Shown: one piece after another, positions 33,572 to 44,812 of the stretch
How the letters are laid out: the number at the start of each line of letters is the position of its first letter
Numbering within the stretch: the first letter of the stretch is position 1
Source: Nilaparvata lugens
Lineage: Eukaryota > Arthropoda > Insecta > Hemiptera > Delphacidae
NCBI RefSeq assembly: GCF_014356525.2
Contig: NC_052516.1
Coordinates: forward strand, 31,469,484 to 31,533,483
Direction: 5' to 3'
DNA length: 64,000 nt
Made by a program: the position numbers and the translations under genes
The notes under the pieces: generated by a model
The model's input: the letters and a program-made list of their open reading frames with translations, nothing else
Databases searched by the model: none
What the model was told of the DNA's origin: nothing

Positions 33572-35232
33572 CAGTGGTTCTCAAACTTTTTATTTCGAGC
33601 CCCCCCTGAATAGTTCAGCTGTAAGCCGGCCCCCCCACATTTATAGATGACTACTATACATGTTGTACATATTTGTATACGTACATATGCCTAATTTCAC
33701 ACTCAATATCCATTCAGTTGAGTTTAGCACATTCTATACATAACCCAATGGGGCAATAGTTTCAATCATAATGAAACAACAAATTCTATAAAAACAATTA
33801 TAATTTATTCAGATACTGTCCTACATAGTTTATATTTTTGTTGCAATGAACAATAAGAAGAGCTTCATTGTGAATGATGAGCTCGTTTTTTCGCACAGAG
33901 TTTATTGAATGAGGTGTCAGCACTGATAATGCTACTCTAAGTTCCTAGGTCACAACCAGTCTTGATCTATATTCACGTTCATGGCAGCTAGAGCAGTAAA
34001 CCCAGTTTCACAGGAATAAATTGTTGCAAATGGAGTCAATATCTTCAATCCCTTTTCACTCAAAATTGAATGTTCCATTTGCACACCAATCCAGAAGGAT
34101 ATGAGAAAATATTCTTCAAACTTCATTTTAAGCGCAGAGTCACCTTTGAGATCAATGAGGTTATCTTTACTCATTGATTGAGGATTTTAATGGGGTTTCA
34201 ATCCATGCCAAACCATTTAAGTTTTTCATTAAAATATTTTCCAAAACTACTTTTAAGGATTTCTAAATTTCCAAAAAAGTATTTCTTCTCATTGGCTGGA
34301 GCTAGATACATTTGTATGAAATGTTAGATACATTTCATCAGTGATAATCTTAAGATAAGGAAATGACTGCAAATTGTCACTTTTGAAACCGCACTCGTAC
34401 AAACTTAGCTTCTCCACAAAGCTTTTCACCATTTCAGTCCATTGCAGAATGTTTGCTTCTTTTCTCTGCAGACACTTGGCTAGGACATATATTTTCTCAA
34501 AGATATCCGCCATTTATGCTAATTGCAGCAAAAAATTTGAGTTGGTGAAATACTTTGAGTTTTGGTGGTTTTCCTCAAGCAAAAGTGTAATGACTTCATG
34601 TCTGAGCTTAAATATTCTAATTAAAGCCTTTCCTTTTGATAGCCAGCGAGTTTCAGTATGAAACAGTAGAGCTGTGTGTTCTGAGCTCATGTCTTCACAG
34701 AGAATCCTAAAAACTCATGACTTTAAAGGCTGCCCTTTAATGAGTTTGACTGTTTTTACATCAACATGTAAAAAACTTCATCAAGTTCAAGAGTCATACG
34801 TTTGCTGCTAAAGCCTCCCTATGGATTATACAGTATGTCCATCTAGCTTCTGGTGCTACCTTTTTGATCAACCCTTGAAGTCCAGTGTACTTTCCTAACA
34901 TAACCCGAGATCCATCTGCGCAAATTGCTACACATTTGCTCCAATACATGTCATTGTCCTTCAAAAATGTATCAATCGTTTGGAAAATGCTTTCACCGGT
35001 ATGTGGGAGAGTGATGGGGGCTTTGGTAAAGTCCTTATTTTTTCTCTCCCTATCAATTTGATGATGTACTTATTGTATCAATCAATAGAGAATAAAAGAA
35101 TGGAAGAAGAAAGATGCTATTGTAATTATTTTAGAAGTAAATTTAAATAATTTTTCAACCAAACTTCGCGCCCCCCCTGAGGATTCATCGCGCCCCCCCT
35201 TGGGGTCGCGCCCCACACTTTGAGAACCTCTG
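33572..35232 (-). mobile_element. hAT transposon, CAGTGGTTCTC ends
   Basis: The ends CAGTGGTTCTCAAACTTT and ...AAAGTGTGGGGCG / TTTGAGAACCTCTG are inverted, followed inward by C/G runs (ccccccctga) at both sides. TCTAACA directly flanks both ends (33,565-33,571; 35,233-35,239), one base short of the 8-bp hAT duplication, perhaps through an indel. The CAGNGGTTCTCAA terminus is characteristic of Charlie/ZBED-type hATs. Its coding part is on the minus strand. Confidence 0.87.
33945..35020 (-). pseudogene. ZBED-type hAT transposase remnant
   Basis: Minus-strand frames carry pieces of the hAT catalytic domain: WSKCVAICADGSRVMLGKYT (about 34,960-34,900), with an Asp in the first catalytic block, then YCIIHREALAAKRM (about 34,830-34,790). 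The C-terminal region has LADIF-like MADIFEKIYVLAKCLQRKE (34,513-34,455), PFATIYSCETGFTALAAM (34,044-33,991) and others. ADGSxxMxG and HREAL are hallmarks of the ZBED5-like hAT group. The BED zinc finger is missing, and several stops and frameshifts occur. It is not functional. Confidence 0.82.
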
Positions 35233-37077
35233 TCTAACACATTGTTACTGGTCACGTAAGTTTCTAGATGTTTTTAAATGAGGTGAAGGAAAAATGTTTA
35301 TATCACGAGTGAAAAATGCTTTTTCTCCCTCATGGAAATTTTTGACCTCAGCTTCGCCTCAGAATATATTAAATCTCCCCTCAAGAGAAAAAGTGGCATT
35401 TTCACTCTGGATATACAAATAACTATTTACTCGTGATGTACACAAAATTTTTCCTCCACCTACATTTTATAGAAACTGCAAATCAAATAATTTTAATAAC
35501 TCATGTATTGGTGATAATGTTTTTCTCACAAATCTAAAATCGAAAAACAGGTGGTCTGGCTGACACTGCCGATTGCACAAAAGTTGTAACAAATATTAGC
35601 TGGCTGACAATACAGTATTATTATGGCCGACTCCAGTTCATTATAGTGTCTTTTGAGAACCTAAATTCTCAGACAACTATAATTAAGTTTGGAAATCATG
35701 CGAGACCCCGATGGTGGAGGGGTTAGTGAAATTTCTAGTACTATTCCAGTGGTGAGGAATCGAAATAAAAATCATTTGACGATTGATTGCCTCTATATTA
35801 AATATTTAAATTCAAACAACACTTTACAATAAATACTTCTTCAATTAAAGATTATCTTTGTCTTTAAGAGACCAAATTTATGTCTTAAGAGACCAAAATT
35901 TAAGGGAGACATTGAATTCTGATGGGGAAAGATCAAGTACTCATCTTGTAGTTGTCGTCGCGATGTCCGGAGTCCCTGGCGGAGATGGATGAAGGGTGAA
36001 GATGTTTGGTTGTCCTCCAGGAATGTTCAGGCGTCGCGGCGACAGATCCAAAAGGGAGTTAGTCTTGTTCTCTCCTATCATCAGCGTTCAATGACGTACG
36101 ATTCCATCCATGATTGGAAGAGTCGCCGGCCCTTTTACAATGGAAATTCTCGGCCCGATACAGAAACCTGATGACAATTTACAACAGAATTAGAAACATA
36201 ATAATTACCATATCTAATAGGATTGTATCCAATTGATGATCTAGGTAGATCATCAAATAAATACAATTCACCGCTTCCTATGAGGAAATAATATTATTAA
36301 CATACATAAATCACTTCACAAATGATAAATTATATTCAATGACAATAATGAAAATACTCACCCAAAAGCGGTATTGAAGATCCGAAGTATAGAGGGAATC
36401 AATCGTCATCCTAATTCAAGCTACAGTATCCATTAGCATATTCTAAAGGGGGACTTTACTTCTAAATTTACTCTTAGCCTACATTTAAAGTAACTTCAAA
36501 GGATGTCCGATTTACTTGGACAATCAATCTCCTGGAGAGAATGAGAATGTACCCCCAAACAAAAACATTACTGGAAATGAAATAAAATCTCAAGAAACAG
36601 TTAACACTACGACAGCTGGGATTAGAATGATCGCTCTCCTAGTTTTCAGAGGCGTCCAGACTGATCAGTTTTACCATAATTACTTTGAAATATTTACCCG
36701 ATCGCCTGTGAATTTCTCTTCGCCCACTCTCTTTCTCCTCAGTAAATAAGGAAGGTGATACGTTCAAGCAAGAAGGAAACTAGGAGAGAAAAGTTATTTC
36801 CCTTTTGCAAGTTTAGAATTATGGGATTGATTCAGCATACTTCTGGCGTCTAGATCTGTCGTGAGAATAGATAATTCCAAGTGGGATCGTGGGAATCAAG
36901 GACTTTAATAAGATTCTGATCATAATTATAACGATTTTAGAAATGCTGGCTAAGTTGCCAATGAACAAGAATAAATTTACTATCTTCATGGGAACTGAAA
37001 ACTACTAACTTAACATAGAATAAATTCCATTTAATAACTCAAAATTTTGGTACATCATGTGTTTCAGATTTGAATCA
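35233..37077. other. Unassigned interior of the long inverted-repeat element
   Basis: Two frames on + (35,989-36,171 and 36,516-36,749) have no recognisable family. The stretch 35,860-35,905 repeats 'taagagaccaaa(a)ttta'. The GC-richer part 35,940-36,170 could be a retroelement piece but gave no diagnostic motif. Confidence 0.4.
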
Positions 37078-37740
37078 CAGATAAAAAATATTTTTTGGTT
37101 GGTATTTTGAATAGAATAAAATATTTTAAAATATGTATTTATTTTTGTTGTCTACTTATATTAAGTATGTAATATCATATAAACATATATTTCATGATCG
37201 ATCAATTTGTGGTTGAGGTATTGAATCCAGTTGGCTCAATGACAGACACTCTATTATGTCTCCTCATCTGAGCTTCAACCTTCCAACCAAAGACCTTAAA
37301 GATGACCTTAAAGATATCTTACCCTGAATATACCTTAAAGATACCCAACCAAAGACCTTAAGATATTTCTTTAGGGTTTTGCTTCCAACCTATTTCCAAT
37401 GTAAGTTTTTAAAATAGAGAAGCTTTCCATGCTATTCAAGTAGAGTTACTTTTGCTCCCTAGAGAGTTTTTCTGATTTTTAGTCCAGAGATCAAAAATGT
37501 GACACTTTAGGATCATGTTTCAGGGAGTAAAGTACAGTAAGTACTTTGGACAGTAGATGGAGGAAAACATTTTCTTTAAATTTGTCACAAAAGTTCAGCT
37601 AATATACACAAATGAGTTCAGCTAACATTTTCTTTTAATTTGTCATAGAAGTTCAGCTAATATACACAAATAATCAGCTGTTATATCAGTATAATATACA
37701 CAAAAAAGCATAGATTCACAAACTTAGTCAAGCTTGATGT

Positions 37741-39084
37741 ATGAGAGTTTATATTATCTCTAAAGTAAAGACCATTGGGAATTTCTTGCCATGAGGTTGG
37801 CTAACCTGTGTCAGCTGAATCCAGTCTCATATATACACACTACATTGTTGTCTGCCATTTGTCGCATTGTTCTATCTTTATTTATGTTTCAGTTATAGCA
37901 TTAGAAATGAATGGGACAATTATTGATGTTGCCGCCGATTGTGGAATTCGTGGAGTGATACGTTTTTCAAACCATCAAAACGTTAAACTGGTCGAAATTC
38001 ATAGGCAGTTGGTTACTGTGTACAGTGAAAATGTAATGAATGAAAGAAACGTTCGAAAATGGTGTGAAAGGTTTAGAAATAAGAGAGTTAACGTGCATGA
38101 TGAAGACGTTCCAGGAGGCCCTCAATAATCAACGAGGACTTGTTGAAAAAGGTCAATGAAGAAATCAAAAACAATCGTCGCGTGACAATATCTGAATTGA
38201 CCCGTATTTTCCCTGGTGTTTCAAGAGCTGTTATTGGTTGCATTGTGCATGACCATTTAGGCTTCAGAAAAGTTTGTGCACGTTGGGTGCCGTACGTGCT
38301 ATCAGAATGTCACAAACAATCCAAATGGGATCTGCTTTGGAATTCCTAATGCGCTACAAAGAAAATGGTGATGAATAGTGAATACCTTACTTCAATTATG
38401 AAACCTGGATTTCTTATTACTCGCCAGAAAGAAAATGGCAGTCATGTGAATGGTGTCATCCTCAGTCACCAACGAACCAAAAAAGATCAAGCCACTGCCG
38501 TTGGAAGGAAATTGATGGCCACGGTATTTTGGGATCGATTTGGCATTATATTGATTGACTTTACGCCATGCGGAATGACTGGAACGACTGTAAATGCAGA
38601 ATATTACTGTGAAACACTCTTCAAGTTACGGCATGCCATTCAGAATCGCCGCCGCGGACGACTTACTGACGGCATCATACTGTTGCACAATAATGCTCGC
38701 CTACATGTGGCTGGTAAATGCTCGATTTACTGAACAGATTTGGATGGGAAATTCCCAGTCACCACCATACAGTCCAGATTTAGCACCTCCAGATTACCAT
38801 TTGTTTGGCAATTGAAAGAATTTTTGGGAGGTAAGCAATTCGCGGGTGATGACGAACTTAAAGGTGCTGTGAATCGATGGCTAAATGAACTGGTGGCAGA
38901 AGATACGATGAGGTATATTAAAGCTGGTGAATCGCTATGACAAATGTCTCAATTCATATGGCAACTATGTAGAGCACTAATGTAAGTTGTGTATTTCATT
39001 CTGTATCACTTTGTTTGAACATATTTTTTTTTAATAAATGTTTTTACAACAAAACGGTCTTCACTTTAGAGATAACCCTCGTAT
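37741..39084 (+). mobile_element. mariner transposon (inactive)
   Basis: The inverted ends are ATGAGAGTT..ATCTCTAAAG at the left and CTTTAGAGATAACCCTCGTA at the right, in a TA context. The ~1.34-kb length is normal for mariner. The interior encodes a broken mariner transposase on +. Confidence 0.9.
37907..38940 (+). pseudogene. mariner transposase, frameshifted, catalytic Asp replaced
   Basis: The helix-turn-helix part shows NVRKWCERFRN (38,050-38,080) and VTISELTRIFPGVSRAVIG. The catalytic domain shows DETW-like text in a shifted frame near 38,390, but the bases coding the motif's start (TGD) are deleted. KLMATVFWDRFGI (38,512-38,551) follows. Then comes LLHNNARLHVA (38,680-38,712), where the usual LLHDNARPH has Asn instead of the second catalytic Asp. 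YSPDLAPPDYHLFG (38,772-38,814) keeps the third Asp. At least three frame changes. It is clearly dead, with the wording of a widespread insect mariner family. Confidence 0.9.
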
Positions 39085-40951
39085 ATAGTCCATACAAAAT
39101 AACTTCTGACTTGGAGGAATTTGCAGAGCAGAGAAAAATAGGGATACCATGGTGGCGATGTTGCCATGCTAAAGCGGCCAGCGTATTGTAGTCTTTAAGC
39201 CTGTTTCCATCCTGGCAATTTGCAATATCACAACACAAGCAGCACAGCTAGCATAAGCTTGTTGATAGCGATTTTTACAACTTTTCGTTCCTTTATAAGG
39301 GGCAAACTGCATGGAAGAGGGTGCAATGACGTAGACGCTAACTTAGCACTAACGTGAGACCTCGAGCACTATAAAATTTCAAATAAAAGTGACCAAAACT
39401 CACTTATTTTTGGTATTTTTGGAAATTACACTCAAGATTTTAAATTTTTGGGTGTCTGGATCCAAATCCGAGAACAGGATTTTATTTCTTTATTTATAAT
39501 AAGGAAGTTATTAGAATTTGAGATAAGAGATAGTGATCAATTGCCAAATACGAATCTGCAACAACACTTGTTCTTAGGCTTGTGCGTGGGTAATGAGTGG
39601 GAGGGATGATGATGAGAGATGGTTAGGTTAGGTCCAACGTTATAGGTAGTCTGGTTATAGCTATACACTATTACTGGTCTGTGCCGATGGCTTATCGTCT
39701 CCTAAAGACGGGTTGGCAGTATCTATGTGATTGTGCAGTGGTCAAAAACTTTTTCCCTGGTCGAGATTCGAACTCAGGTTCTCTTGATTGGACCAATGTG
39801 TTTTCACTTATGTCGGGTCTACACGACAGCGATATTTGTGTAAACGTTTACACAAACTTGGGTTTGCACAAATCTACTGGTTTGCGCAAACCTCTGTTCA
39901 CACGACACCAACCTTAAATCAAATCTAACTCAAATCTCAATAGTCACACCACAGAAGAAGTAAGATTTGGAATAATATTTTTTATTTCGAATAATTTTTT
40001 TACATTCTACACCAAAATTTGCAGCCCCCTGAATTCTACCGCCCTGGGCTATAGCCCATTCCGCCCATAATAATATAAATCCAGCCCTGCTCTGACTTCA
40101 ATTTTTTTGAAGCTGGGAATTTAAACTCACACTCAAGAGTAGACACTATTTAAATATACTGAACATTATACAATTATATTGTAAAGAATAAATTGATAGG
40201 TGAAGATGGATGGAGATTGGATATTGCAACTATTCAATTAATCTGTTCCGCAGTAGCGGAAGTCTTTATAAAATTATTAGCAAGGAATTTCGTACAATAA
40301 ACTATTATTATGATAGAAGTTAATTGATTCTATACTTCTCACACACAGCTATTCCTCCTCCTGCTCCTCCTCCTCCTACTACTACTCCTCCTCCTTCTCC
40401 TTGATATAATCAAGAATACTACTTATCAAGTGAAGAAAAAATAAATATATCCAACACATTACTATAGAGTAAATAACAAAATAGTTATCCATTAAAAAAT
40501 ATTCCTTGTTTTTGAGTATTTTTGAGAACTGATGACCTCTAACATGTTTAATTCGAGGGTGCTGTATCCGAATCTGAAATCACGAATTCTCTGTCTTCAT
40601 TTTGAAGCAATTTAGGTTCTGATAGGTAGATGAGTCATACTCGCTTCCTAGAAGAGTCAGCAAACTGGCTGAGATTGATCAAAAAAGCACAAACCTTCAA
40701 ACCTTAGAAATTTGCACCGATCTCCGGTCTACACGGCGCAAATCTGGCTCAAACCAGTGAGTATAAAATTTATAAAATGTTACATTCCATACTCACTGGC
40801 TCAAACCAGGCGTTCACAAACCAAGTTTGTGCAGATATCGTTGTTTTATAGACCGCGCAGGCATTGGACACTTACTACAACGAGCCACCAACTCCAACTT
40901 ACTCCAACATATTCCCTCAAGTCGGAAGTAATTTTGTATGGACTATAATGA
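39085..40951. mobile_element. DNA element with TATAGTCCATACAAAAT ends, with a nested inverted repeat
   Basis: TATAGTCCATACAAAAT..CTTC.GACTTG at 39,085 is inverted at 40,912-40,951. Inside, 'gtctacacgacagcgatatt' near 39,826 faces 'gatatcgttgttttatagac' near 40,833, marking a second element of ~1.0 kb. Interior frames are short and unrecognised. The flank at 39,085 abuts the mariner's right end. Confidence 0.65.
40010..40089 (-). repeat. Possible hAT terminal fragment
   Basis: Read on the minus strand it starts CAGGGCTGGATTTATATTAT and then GGGCTATAGCCCAGGGC, a form common at ends of some hAT families. No opposite end was found, so it is tentative. Confidence 0.35.
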
Positions 40952-41032
40952 CTTATTTTAAGTCATATTTTTGTTCAGAGGAAACCATAGATGTGGAAAC
41001 CATAGTCCGTGGAACTAGCTATTTCACTTACC

Positions 41033-41540
41033 TGGCTCATTCTCCCGATCTTCAAGATGTAGGCGGAAATGGAAGGTAGACATAATTGAAACAATACAGA
41101 TGAAACTAGCCAATATGAGTGGCACACTTTTCTTGAAATTAATCGTTTTCAATTGTTTCCCAGTTATATTCTCATACTCGGTCTCGAACTTTTCCCATTT
41201 TTCAAAAAACGTTATCATTTCGTGTGTTCTAATATAGTAGAGTACCTTCTGTATCAACCCAGCCATGTGGAAAAGTAATCTTCCAAAACCAATCATTATA
41301 TCATCAAAGTCTTTAAATTCAACCCCAACTTCGTAGATGCGTTCTATAGAATAACATATCCACAGTATAGCCAACCAAGTATCTAAAATTGTTATGAGAC
41401 AGCAATAGATCATTAATAAATAGCGAAGGGAACACTTTCCTGGTGATTGGGAATGGAACGGATAAATACCATGAACCAGAATAGATGTCTTAAATGTTAA
41501 ATGTCCTGGTTAGTGAATATGGATTACTTTGAGGGGACAT
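41033..41540 (-). CDS. Chemoreceptor-like first exon (gustatory-receptor type)
   Basis: A minus-strand ATG at 41,540 opens an N-terminus that reaches the long frame (41,500-41,033) through a 1-base shift in a T/A run near 41,490. An ATG at 41,413 is a shorter alternative. The exon ends at GAGCCAG|GTAAGT, an excellent donor, phase 1. Three hydrophobic segments occur: ITILDTWLAILWICYSI, IMIGFGRLLFHMAGLIQKVL and VPLILASFICIVSIMSTF. Between them is a Trp/Glu-rich loop with FFEKWEKFETEYE. TM1-loop-TM2-(KWxxFE)-TM3 is the usual layout of the first half of insect gustatory receptors. No diagnostic TYhhhhhQF motif is in view because the last exon is not identified. Confidence 0.5.
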
Positions 41541-42231
41541 AATAGCAGTGCATTTAAATACAGTTGTACCGTATAACGCAGTGTAGCCTACAGCTGATAA
41601 ATACTCTCACTATACAGTATCAGAAACAATAGTTTTCATGGTAGAAATTGTTACAAAAGTCGTAGTCTGTTATAAGAATGGTTGCTGCACTAGATATACA
41701 CACTTCTTACTGGAAAGAAGTCTGGCTTGTGCGTTGTTTGGCTAAACTGGCTATAAGAGATTATTTACTGTAATTTAAGCTATAGTTTTAGATACTGATT
41801 ACTGAACCATCGTGAAGTACTAATTTTTAATCTCATAACTGCGTTGTAATTGTAGAACTGCTGTCCGAACGGGAGTATCGCACTGTACCTAGAGAACTGC
41901 ACTCATATTTTTCAAAGGATGAGCGATTATAGACGATGAGCGATCTATAAACGATGCGATTGGACCGTTTTTGTCTGCAAAAACAATCACTCCCCGTCTA
42001 AATTAATACTAAAAAAATTAAATTTTGAAAGCGCATGCAAATAATATGAACTAATAATAGTTCATTTAATCTATTGTGATATGTGTGCATGGTCGCATTA
42101 TGGAGCTTATTACCATGGGGATAATAATTATTTTTCCATTTCTTGATTACAAAAACCGCTAAAATATCTGTTATCCGCTTTATCATTACTAATCTTACTC
42201 ACAAAGGGGCTATTGCATGAGAGAATAAAAC
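41541..42231. other. No gene recognised (5' of receptor-like exon)
   Basis: AT-rich. It could hold the promoter of the minus-strand receptor-like gene, but no core element stands out. Confidence 0.4.
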
Positions 42232-42613
42232 TATAGTGAGGATCACGTTATAATGGCAGTATTTGATTAGCATTGGTGTTGCTATCCTTGTCTGTCACTC
42301 TTCAAAGCACATAGGTCTATCCTTTTCTAGCTCTGCCTTTGCCAGATCGTTTCCAACAATGTAGAAATATAATCGAAAAACAAATACATAGTCTCAATAA
42401 TTATGAAAATATCTTCTTTAATAATTGAAAAATTTATTTTCCTGACGAATGAAATATAACTTAAACAAGAATGAACAGTTGATATTAAATCAGATGTACT
42501 GGTGATATACCGGTATCAGTTACCCTCTATAGAAGGCAGTGCCAAGGAAGAGAATCGGCAACGCTGTTCTTCTATCTTTCTTCACTGCCATGATAACGTG
42601 AACCTCACTATAA
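42232..42613. mobile_element. MITE with TATAGTGAGG ends
   Basis: TATAGTGAGGATCACGTTAT at the left pairs with ATAACGTGAACCTCACTATA at the right, about 380 bp apart. Single-ended relatives are at about 6,375-6,400, 53,573-53,660 and 59,760-59,880, so this is a common family here. Confidence 0.85.
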
Positions 42614-42639
42614 TAATACTGGAGACCCCCTGGGTTGAA

Positions 42640-42900
42640 GAACTCGCTCATGAACTGTTGTATTGATCTCTGATTTCTGCAACCTGTAATTATACATAGT
42701 TGGTGAGAATTATTATGGAAACAGCTAAAAATATCTTCTACAAGTATGATATTACAGTAGTAGGTTTCATGGGAATCCTATTACAATTGAAAAAAAAACT
42801 TTCTGTCGCTTCAAAATTTTCTGCAGCTTCATTTTGAATCCAACTTCATTTTTTCAAATGGGAAGGTGGTCATGTGATACGAACTTATAAGAAGGTTCGA
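42640..42900. repeat. Dispersed repeat related to 8,228-8,560
   Basis: Shares 'gaagaactcgctcatgaact', 'ttatggaaaca' and 'atgggaaggtggtcatgtga' with the segment at 8.2-8.6 kb and with the fold-back units at 30.5-31.6 kb. Confidence 0.65.
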
Positions 42901-43365
42901 AGAATTCGTGCTCAAAATTTCAAGCTGATTGATTAGTATTATGTACAGATACAAAATGAGTATATTCAATTTAACTGTACATTTGTTGAATAAAACATAT
43001 TGAATTTGATCAATTCTCACTAAAGTGAGAACATACAACCAGACAGAAAACAACGACTTTGGGCTCCAGCTAGTCAAAACTGAGAACTTCACTAACGCTT
43101 GTTCAATAGTGAACAGGTGGTTATTGGTATAGGAAATTACTTGAATATTTCTCATGCAACAGGGCCCAAAAGAACCTGGTAGTTATAGAAGTGAATTAAA
43201 AGGTGAGTTGGGTTAGCTTCACCATCTAGTCCAGTCACGAGGTAGTAAAAAGGGCCAAGGGCCTTTGGGGAATCAATTCCGAGCATGCAAAATTTTCCGT
43301 GCATGATTCTGGAGTATTGGACAGCCAAGATAGAGCAAGTTGATCTTCTAGCCCTGGAGATTTTT
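42901..43365. other. Non-coding; small repeat shared with 54,910
   Basis: 'agtccagtcacgaggtagta' near 43,228 is inverted at about 54,935-54,955 in the PKC intron. No gene seen. Confidence 0.5.
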
Positions 43366-44142
43366 ACAGAGTGCCCCAAAAACCACGGTTTGGGTTCCTT
43401 TTGTCTTAACGCCCCTTTAAGATTGGAGCCAAATCGAGCCAACACACAGAAAAATTCACGATCGCCTCTTTTTAAATTTCTCACTTTTTGACAGAATTAA
43501 ACTATATATGTGATTTCGAACCGCCTGAAGAGCCGAAAAGAATGAGCTGTAGTATGAGCGGATCCGATCATTCATGTCAAAAGTTAACAGTGTTTGACAT
43601 TTTGATCCTTGAGGTATCCTTATGCATGCCTCTCCACTAGAAAATACTTGAATAAGTTTATCAGACGGTGTATATGATAGAACATGATCTCATAAACCTT
43701 TATATTATTGTGCGAAATCTCAATTAGAGGTGTATCTGGAAATCTATCTGAGATATAGAACGGTCTACCTACTCAGTCTCAGGTTGTAGAGCAAAAAACT
43801 ACGCCTCTAGAGGATTTTGAATCATAAATTTTAATAGTTGAAAACGGAAGATATAGTCGATTAAATATGGAATTTCCTCCAAATTTCGGGGTTACCAAGA
43901 TTGACTCATTTTTGAAAATTGAACTCAGCACTCAATGATGCCGTGCTATCAAATTTCTCCAAAATTGTATGATAGTTTCCACCTATCACCTAAAGAAAAG
44001 CTATCGGTACCTTTCACCAATATCTTGACAGTAATTATGAATGGGTTCACTGTTTCAGAATAAGAACTCCAGTTTAGAGCAAATCAATTATAATCATAAT
44101 TTTTCATTATTCGAAAATTTCAGATTACATCAGAACAACTAA

Positions 44143-44812
44143 AGGTCCGTTGTCACTGGTGCGGCTGGAACGATAGTCGTTGAACGATTATCGGTGGACG
44201 ATCATCGCTCGGCGATGATCGTTGCAGTGGTCATTGTCACTGATGCGATTAATAACATTAGTTCAGTTGAGTTTGACTGTTGCTAAGTGAAGTACTGAAT
44301 GATGAGTTTAAAGAAACGGCTACTGAGTTATTTGTTAATCAAACTGTGGGGGTTATTATTAGTTATATTAGTTAATTATGTGAAATACACTTACCTGATC
44401 TTCCAACTTCTTCAGATATAACCACCCAAACATTGTCTTTAGCCCTTTGGTCCTTATACTGGGGATTTCTAGTCGTAAATCAAAGGGTGAGGAGAAATCG
44501 CCTCCACTAATTTCTCGTCTTCCTCAGGTGTAAATTTTAATGTTAAAAGAGCTGTTTTGGATGGCATTGCACAATGATGACACGCACTCTATCAAACTCA
44601 CATGTGCACTCCTCGAAAATCGGCCAACGACTGCGATTATGACTGCTCCAGCAGCAAGCAGACCCGTACGATTGCAGTCAGCGACTCTGTTGACAGTCGC
44701 GTCAGTGACAACGGCGCCATTCAAGACAATGTACAGCAGGCGCTCTACGATTATCGTCCAACGACTGTAGTTCAACGATTATCGTTCCAGCCGCACCAGT
44801 GACAACGGACCT
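44143..44812. mobile_element. PIF/Harbinger element, 670 bp, TAA target duplication
   Basis: Inverted ends of at least 30 bp, AGGTCCGTTGTCACTGGTGC..., match perfectly. TAA stands directly outside both (44,140-44,142; 44,813-44,815), the 3-bp duplication of PIF/Harbinger. Subterminal ACGAT/ATCGT words are reiterated ('gaacgattatcg'). The DDE nuclease gene is absent, but a MADF exon is kept inside. Confidence 0.88.
44395..44567 (-). pseudogene. MADF (Myb-like) exon of a Harbinger element
   Basis: A minus-strand ATG at 44,567 opens MPSKTALL..., then EEDEKLVEAI and HPLIYD. After a 1-base shift comes NPQYKDQRAKDNVWVVISEE, ending GRSG at TCAG|GTAAGT (donor at 44,394-44,389). L-(V/I)-E-x-V...L-(W/Y)-D...Y-K-D...A...W..I is the signature of MADF/Adf-1 type domains, which autonomous PIF/Harbinger elements encode as their second protein, for DNA binding and nuclear import of the transposase. 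The frameshift near 44,475 suggests decay or an assembly error. It is partial, since no second exon fits in the element. Confidence 0.7.

Larger units (their letters stand above)
33028..37578. mobile_element. Long inverted-repeat element enclosing a hAT
   Basis: Arms of ~400-500 bp face each other. 'gcctaagctcagatgaggaag'-like text near 33,208-33,232 faces 'cctcatctgagctt' near 37,262. 'tcaaaataccagccaacaat' near 33,385 faces 'attgtt/ggttggtattttga' near 37,095. 'ccacctactgtc' near 33,040 faces 'gacagtagatgg' near 37,550. The interior (33,421-37,077) includes a complete hAT (33,572-35,232) that clearly entered later. Another fragment of the same end family is at 35,290-35,470. The terminal bases and superfamily are unknown. 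Confidence 0.7.

Noticed and set aside
36516..36749. 77-residue plus-strand frame rich in Asn/Glu
   Set aside because: No motif, no splice context; lies in the interior of an inverted-repeat element.
43152..43484. 110-residue minus-strand frame
   Set aside because: Covers a dispersed repeat and the end of the ACAGAGTG element; no protein family likeness.
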